Below are positions 62,301 through 64,000 of a DNA stretch of 64,000 nt, piece after piece. The first letter of the stretch is position 1. Every line of letters starts with the position of its first letter. Under the pieces are notes generated by a model. That model saw nothing but the letters and a program-made list of their open reading frames with translations, had not been told where the DNA came from and searched no databases. The position numbers were made by a program, and so were the translations under genes. The stretch is from assembly GCA_946406115.1 (NCBI GenBank), contig OX291561.1, positions 9,044,273 to 9,108,272 on the forward strand, read 5' to 3'. This DNA is from Apoda limacodes. Its lineage: Eukaryota; Arthropoda; Insecta; Lepidoptera; Limacodidae.

Positions 62301-63951
62301 ACGGGCAAGCATAAATAGGCCGATCAACGTTGAAGCCAACGTATGGAACCAATGTAACAGAGAAAATCAAATAGAAAGCAACCTGCTCTAGACTAGAAGT
62401 AGTTTCTGTTCCACTCTGCGCGTTCCCAGGCGTCTGATGGCTTGATGATTTCAGCATACCCATCACTCCTTTGTGGTGAGAAGCTGACGATCTGTAAGAC
62501 ATTATAAAGGAGAGAAAGTTTTTATTTTTGACATACTAAATCTCGGCTTCAAATAGTCTGAATCTTTCTCACACCATTTTCGAGTAGGGAATTAGTCCTT
62601 TTTAAAAATTAGTCTGGTTTACATATCTGCTGTGGTATGGTTTCCCAACCAAACCCATTTTAAGGACAGATATTTTTTCTAAAAGACTAGAAAAGCTCAT
62701 TTGTCATGGTAAAACAATGTAGAGCTCAAAAAAGAGTATATTGGAAGACAAAAATAATTTGGTTGTTTTATTATAGTTCAGAACAATTTCATTGACCTAC
62801 CCTCGTATATTAATTACATCACAAGATTTACATATTGCAAACATTTTTGAGAAAATAAAAGTTTTCTTAAAGAAAAAGTGAACATTACGTTTTTGCGGTT
62901 CCTAGTGCGTACCAATAAGTTAGTACATACCTAGCCAGTAGAGCGTGTGTCCTCGGATGTCTCCACGTGATGACGGGCAATCGCCCTTGCCGGTAACAGC
63001 GGGATATCCGACGCAGGGACTCGTCGCCAATACTCTCTGGCACTGGAATCACAGCTGGGTAGCTGAAAACCAAAGAAAAATTATAATATTGACTTGTCTG
63101 AATATTGTAATGTCAAATGTCAAGTATAAAGTGTATTTGTATGATTTTTGTTTCTGAATAAAGAATTGAAATTGAAATTGAAATTGTCTTGGTCGTAGCT
63201 TGAGTAGATTAAAATATTTGTATATAATAATTTTAAAGACGCTTATATTATACTATATTTAAATGTGTTTAAAATATTTAAATTTAGTATAATATAATTA
63301 AATTTGATTAAAAAAAAACCGGCCGAAGTGAAACATTGTTATGTAAAACAAAAAGTTTTAGTTTCTAGTGTGTTCTTTGATGTCTATAATTAACTAAATT
63401 TCATTTGGTGTTCATTCTTATTTACGCCAAAATTAAGAAATTACGAAGGCGCTATTTGGCCGTTTTTAGTAATATTCTATTTTTTTTTCTGATCATCAAT
63501 CTGAACACTTTAGCTTCTAGTACAACTCTTGAGCCAGACATTTTTTTTTTCGTGGATGCTACTTTAGGTTTTCTGTATAAAATTATCAAATTTCCAAAAC
63601 ACGATTTCCTATTGCTGACCCTTAAGAGGGTTCCTGACGTCCACTAGCGCCGCCAATTGATATTTTTATTTTCCTCTTTGTGCAAAGCAAATTCCAAAAA
63701 TCTGCGTCTATATATATATTAAGTTAAACGGTAACATGAAAAAGTTTGTAACTTAGAGAAAGTGTATATGATCGTAGATGTATACCTTCTACACAGCGTG
63801 TAAACAGCGTTGGCGTGCGCGAGTCTAAACGGCGGGTGCGCCAGGTTGAGTCTCGCCCAGTCCCGCGCGTACGCCCGCTCTCTGACCCGCTCGAGCGTGC
63901 GCGCCGCTGGCACTTCCGTCGTTTCTGACCCACCCAAGTCCAACTCTTCCA
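50267..63951 (-). CDS. Sbf: Sbf (MTMR5/MTMR13 family) C-terminal part: pseudophosphatase, C1 and PH domains (gene-level entry)
   Basis: Eighteen exons on the - strand (listed separately) join in phase to about 870 residues. Order: end of the linker before the phosphatase; myotubularin-like domain ([95 protein letters not shown]); a Ser-rich linker; a C1 zinc finger; and a PH domain ending [12 protein letters not shown], stop. The phosphatase loop reads LEDGWDVT where active myotubularins have CSDGWDRT, so the catalytic Cys and Arg are lost. Known of the family: SBF/MTMR5/13 proteins are catalytically dead partners of MTMR2-type lipid phosphatases and, through an N-terminal DENN domain, act as Rab GEFs (Rab21, Rab28). 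DENN and GRAM would lie beyond the right edge; full-length relatives have about 1,900-2,000 residues. Confidence 0.97.
50505..50732 (-). repeat. 5S-rRNA-derived SINE in the last Sbf intron
   Basis: The complement of 50681-50730 reads gaagttagcaacgtcgggcg, cggtcactacttggatgggt and gaccgcccag, which is the 3' half of animal 5S rRNA including its internal promoter region. The 5' half is missing and a non-5S body follows (to about 50505), so it is a SINE3-type copy and not a 5S gene. Confidence 0.82.
51145..51227 (-). CDS. Sbf: Sbf exon 17 (PH domain)
   Basis: Acceptor gtgtaaacag, donor ttcgat|gtaagt. Encodes [20 protein letters not shown] and CDDRSFFD, the latter equivalent to the conserved KAFFD of SBF PH domains. 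Confidence 0.96.
51555..51634 (-). CDS. Sbf: Sbf exon 16 (PH domain core, short exon)
   Basis: Acceptor accataggtgg region, donor ttattg|gtgagg; 80 bp. Encodes [19 protein letters not shown] and [20 protein letters not shown] is nearly identical across SBF proteins. Phase 1 in and 1 out fits both neighbours exactly. Confidence 0.97.
52214..52340 (-). CDS. Sbf: Sbf exon 15 (start of PH domain)
   Basis: Acceptor ttggttttag, donor aaacaaag|gtataa. Encodes [39 protein letters not shown] and KQR. The H-E-G-xLYK+GALLK.WK.R pattern is the first PH strand pair of SBF1/SBF2. Confidence 0.97.
52531..52836. mobile_element. MITE, TTAA-flanked GCGCC family, copy 2
   Basis: TTAA at 52527-52530 and 52837-52840. 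Ends ggcacatagtaactacccaa and ggtaggtactgcgcc are inverted partners; interior cagatatattctagaaacga.. and aaaatagcttataactag match the 29.6-kb copy. Lies in the Sbf intron between exons 14 and 15. Confidence 0.82.
52994..53132 (-). CDS. Sbf: Sbf exon 14 (second half of C1 domain)
   Basis: Acceptor tcttttccag. Encodes [35 protein letters not shown] and [11 protein letters not shown]. With exon 13 it gives a perfect C1 spacing: H-x12-C-x2-C-x13-C-x2-C-x4-H-x2-C-x7-C. C1 domains bind diacylglycerol, phorbol esters or other ligands. Two donors six nt apart (after 52994 or after 52988) both keep the frame; the lower end is therefore 52994 or 52988. Confidence 0.93.
53885..54118 (+). mobile_element. 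Non-autonomous Helitron-like element
   Basis: Begins tcttaatatatataaatctc gtgtcacaatg and ends gccgggacagctag followed by t: a 5' TC and a 3' CTAG at an A/T target, as in Helitrons. Interior ggactcctaaactactgaac is typical of this group in Lepidoptera as I recall. Sits just before Sbf exon 13's donor side. Confidence 0.6.
54147..54347 (-). CDS. Sbf: Sbf exon 13 (linker and first half of C1 domain)
   Basis: Acceptor ggtgtttcag, donor ctcaag|gtaagc; 67 codons, phase 0. Encodes [20 protein letters not shown], a Pro/Ala-rich stretch and [20 protein letters not shown]. The His and first two Cys of a C1 zinc finger are here. The exon is strikingly GC-rich compared with its flanks. Confidence 0.95.
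54587..54801. mobile_element. Foldback MITE with about 86-bp arms
   Basis: 54587-54672 and 54716-54801 are inverted copies (ctatagcacggacgctaagc ... ataattatttgccgt) with only a few differences and a 43-bp spacer. Located in the Sbf intron between exons 12 and 13. Confidence 0.92.
54988..55135 (-). CDS. Sbf: Sbf exon 12 (coiled segment)
   Basis: Acceptor ggttttag, donor ctccag|gtaaca. Encodes [34 protein letters not shown] and [13 protein letters not shown]; an amphipathic helix typical of SBF proteins (LLE.LQ.LE.ELG) is visible. Confidence 0.95.
55592..55740 (-). CDS. Sbf: Sbf exon 11
   Basis: Acceptor gtttttacag, donor gccgg|gtatgt. Encodes [33 protein letters not shown] and RRVVTAG; SBF1 has VLRP.S...LKVW.FY..E.L..GPPYD..L here, so the match is clear. 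Confidence 0.96.
55800..55866 (-). repeat. tRNA-derived SINE head
   Basis: Complement reads agcttagccggtaggcaggc and catgggtgcgattcctgcac (B-box-like). Acceptor pairing is poor. Confidence 0.5.
56157..56424. mobile_element. MITE, GCGCC family, copy 3
   Basis: Arms tagcgccgccaattgatatt and atatcaattggcgacgctag; right flank TTAA (425-428), left flank tcaa (one change from TTAA). In the Sbf intron between exons 10 and 11. Confidence 0.85.
56514..56678 (-). CDS. Sbf: Sbf exon 10
   Basis: Acceptor ctaacag, donor aatccg|gtaagt; 55 codons, phase 0. Encodes [17 protein letters not shown], then [20 protein letters not shown] and YTPDLDNP, equivalent to the SBF1 WEYVD.LSK..PVF.NYMYAP segment after the phosphatase fold. 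Confidence 0.95.
57003..57173 (-). CDS. Sbf: Sbf exon 9 (end of myotubularin-like domain)
   Basis: Acceptor cttttcag, donor agattg|gttagt; 57 codons, phase 0. Encodes [39 protein letters not shown] and [18 protein letters not shown]. Matches the SBF segment [25 protein letters not shown]. Confidence 0.97.
57557..57739 (-). CDS. Sbf: Sbf exon 8 (myotubularin-like domain)
   Basis: Acceptor atttgtgtag, donor catcag|gtatgc; 61 codons, phase 0. Encodes [39 protein letters not shown] and [15 protein letters not shown], the highly conserved C-terminal half of the myotubularin fold. Confidence 0.98.
57937..58377. mobile_element. MITE with about 22-bp inverted ends (AGGGCGCGTTC)
   Basis: Left agggcgcgttcattctggga and right tcccagaacgaacgcgccct are near-perfect inverted repeats. 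Interior repeats of cgaacg and atgacag are seen. In the Sbf intron between exons 7 and 8. Confidence 0.85.
58735..58870 (-). CDS. Sbf: Sbf exon 7 (inactive phosphatase loop)
   Basis: Acceptor gttctgcag, donor gcccag|gtttgt. Encodes [35 protein letters not shown] and [10 protein letters not shown]. Active myotubularins have H-C-S-D-G-W-D-R-T here; this protein lacks the nucleophilic Cys (Leu) and the catalytic Arg (Val), exactly as SBF-type pseudophosphatases do. Confidence 0.98.
58905..59665 (+). repeat. Repeat shared with the syndapin 3' region, with an inserted segment
   Basis: 58905-59190 and 59600-59660 match 43128-43500 block by block; the sequence between them (about 400 bp, with gaaggaaggaaggaag) has no partner and may be an insertion. 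Confidence 0.65.
59666..61203. other. Rest of Sbf intron 6
   Basis: AT-rich, with one short GC-rich island (about 60003-60040, gcgcgggcgacgggcggcgg) and no recognisable exon. Confidence 0.6.
61204..61405 (-). CDS. Sbf: Sbf exon 6 (myotubularin-like domain)
   Basis: Acceptor atattttcag, donor tttgag|gtcagt. Encodes [39 protein letters not shown] and PGFLR. The VPVEYPD..ATK.AFKKLM part matches the SBF1 segment VEYPEVRQVK.SFKKLLKAC in character and place. Confidence 0.93.
61658..61827 (-). CDS. Sbf: Sbf exon 5 (variable loop)
   Basis: Acceptor gatttcag, donor gactcgg|gtatga. Encodes [37 protein letters not shown] and [20 protein letters not shown] resembles the corresponding SBF1 insert; the donor was chosen because it keeps phase with the next exon. 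Confidence 0.87.
62065..62219 (-). CDS. Sbf: Sbf exon 4 (loop inside the myotubularin-like domain)
   Basis: Acceptor tgatttcag, donor ttagg|gtaatt. Encodes [19 protein letters not shown], a Ser/Leu-rich stretch and [19 protein letters not shown]. Phases match both neighbours. SBF proteins carry a variable insertion here, so residue-level homology is weak. Confidence 0.88.
62383..62491 (-). CDS. Sbf: Sbf exon 3 (HKGVMGMLK segment)
   Basis: Acceptor gtcttacag, donor ctagagcag|gttgct. The first base completes Arg; then [19 protein letters not shown] and a Ser/Thr-rich stretch ending SSLEQ. Vertebrate SBF1 has a closely similar GKGV.G.K motif at this point. Confidence 0.94.
62931..63062 (-). CDS. 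Sbf: Sbf exon 2 (myotubularin-like domain)
   Basis: Acceptor ggttttcag, donor ctggctag|gtatgt. Encodes [38 protein letters not shown] and THALLA. The RLPVITW segment is a hallmark of myotubularin domains, active and inactive. Confidence 0.97.
   Translation of the reverse strand, partial: LPSCDSSAREYWRRVPASDIPLLPARAIARHHVETSEDTRSTG
63100..63190 (+). repeat. 3' tail of a non-LTR element or SINE
   Basis: ttttgtttctgaataaagaa followed by attgaaattgaaattgaaat, a microsatellite-type tail typical of short retroposon ends. In the Sbf intron between exons 1 and 2. Confidence 0.5.
63626..63718. mobile_element. Solo arm of the GCGCC-family MITE
   Basis: Starts after TTAA (63622-63625) with gagggttcctgacgtccact and agcgccgccaattgatattt, matching the left arm of the 56157 copy; the right arm is absent. 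Confidence 0.7.
63786..63951 (-). CDS. Sbf: Sbf exon 1 in window (start of myotubularin-like region)
   Basis: Acceptor ttgctacag, donor agaag|gtatac. Encodes [37 protein letters not shown] and [13 protein letters not shown]; the last codon is completed as Ser by the next exon, giving LCRSYPA as in SBF1. It begins in phase 2, so more exons lie to the right. Confidence 0.93.
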
Positions 63952-64000
63952 CTGTAGCAAAAAGTGACAGATTTTTTTTTTAATTCTCCGTTTTTACAAT

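Overview
This is eukaryotic, AT-rich, intron-dense nuclear DNA. The repeat content (dispersed elements with ends like ttccgtacccaaaggg and ctcgcacttggcc, tRNA- and 5S-rRNA-derived SINEs, TTAA-flanked MITEs, Tc1-like and pogo-like DNA transposons) and the protein sequences point to an insect, most likely a moth or butterfly. That assignment is inferred from remembered repeat families; no search was run.

Two conserved protein-coding genes fill the window and face each other. The left two thirds (1-46.3 kb) is the 3' part of syndapin/PACSIN on the + strand: seven coding exons between 3455 and 42437, giving the second half of the F-BAR domain, an acidic linker with an NPF motif, and a C-terminal SH3 domain. 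The first part of the F-BAR domain lies left of the window. One intron of about 27.8 kb (3644-31410) splits the F-BAR coding region. The right third (about 47.5-64 kb) is the 3' part of Sbf (SET-binding factor, the MTMR5/MTMR13 family) on the - strand: eighteen coding exons from 63951 down to 50267. They encode the inactive myotubularin-like phosphatase domain, a serine-rich linker, a C1 zinc finger and a C-terminal PH domain. The DENN and GRAM part lies beyond the right edge. I reconstructed every listed splice junction by eye; reading phases agree across all 23 internal junctions.

The rest is introns, the shared 3' intergenic space (42.4-50.3 kb) and transposon debris. Notable items: a decayed pogo-like element at 13-1269 with 26-bp TIRs and TA duplications; an internally deleted Tc1-like element (25640-26523); two TTAA-flanked MITE families (GGTGAAT-ended; and one with GCGCC-rich ends); two other MITEs in Sbf introns; several minisatellites (62 bp x8, 79 bp x4, 41 bp x4, about 150 bp x4); a 155-bp-arm inverted repeat; a 5S-rRNA-derived SINE in the last Sbf intron; and a reverse-transcriptase remnant between the two genes.

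Both genes act at membranes: syndapin bends membranes and links endocytosis to actin, and Sbf is a phosphoinositide-phosphatase partner and Rab GEF. I see nothing showing that they are co-regulated. I found no convincing new multi-gene system. The observations most worth checking are an unexplained GC-richer ORF island in a syndapin intron, two promoter-like stretches in syndapin introns, a repeat abutting the last syndapin exon, and a possible 6-nt alternative donor after the Sbf C1 domain.
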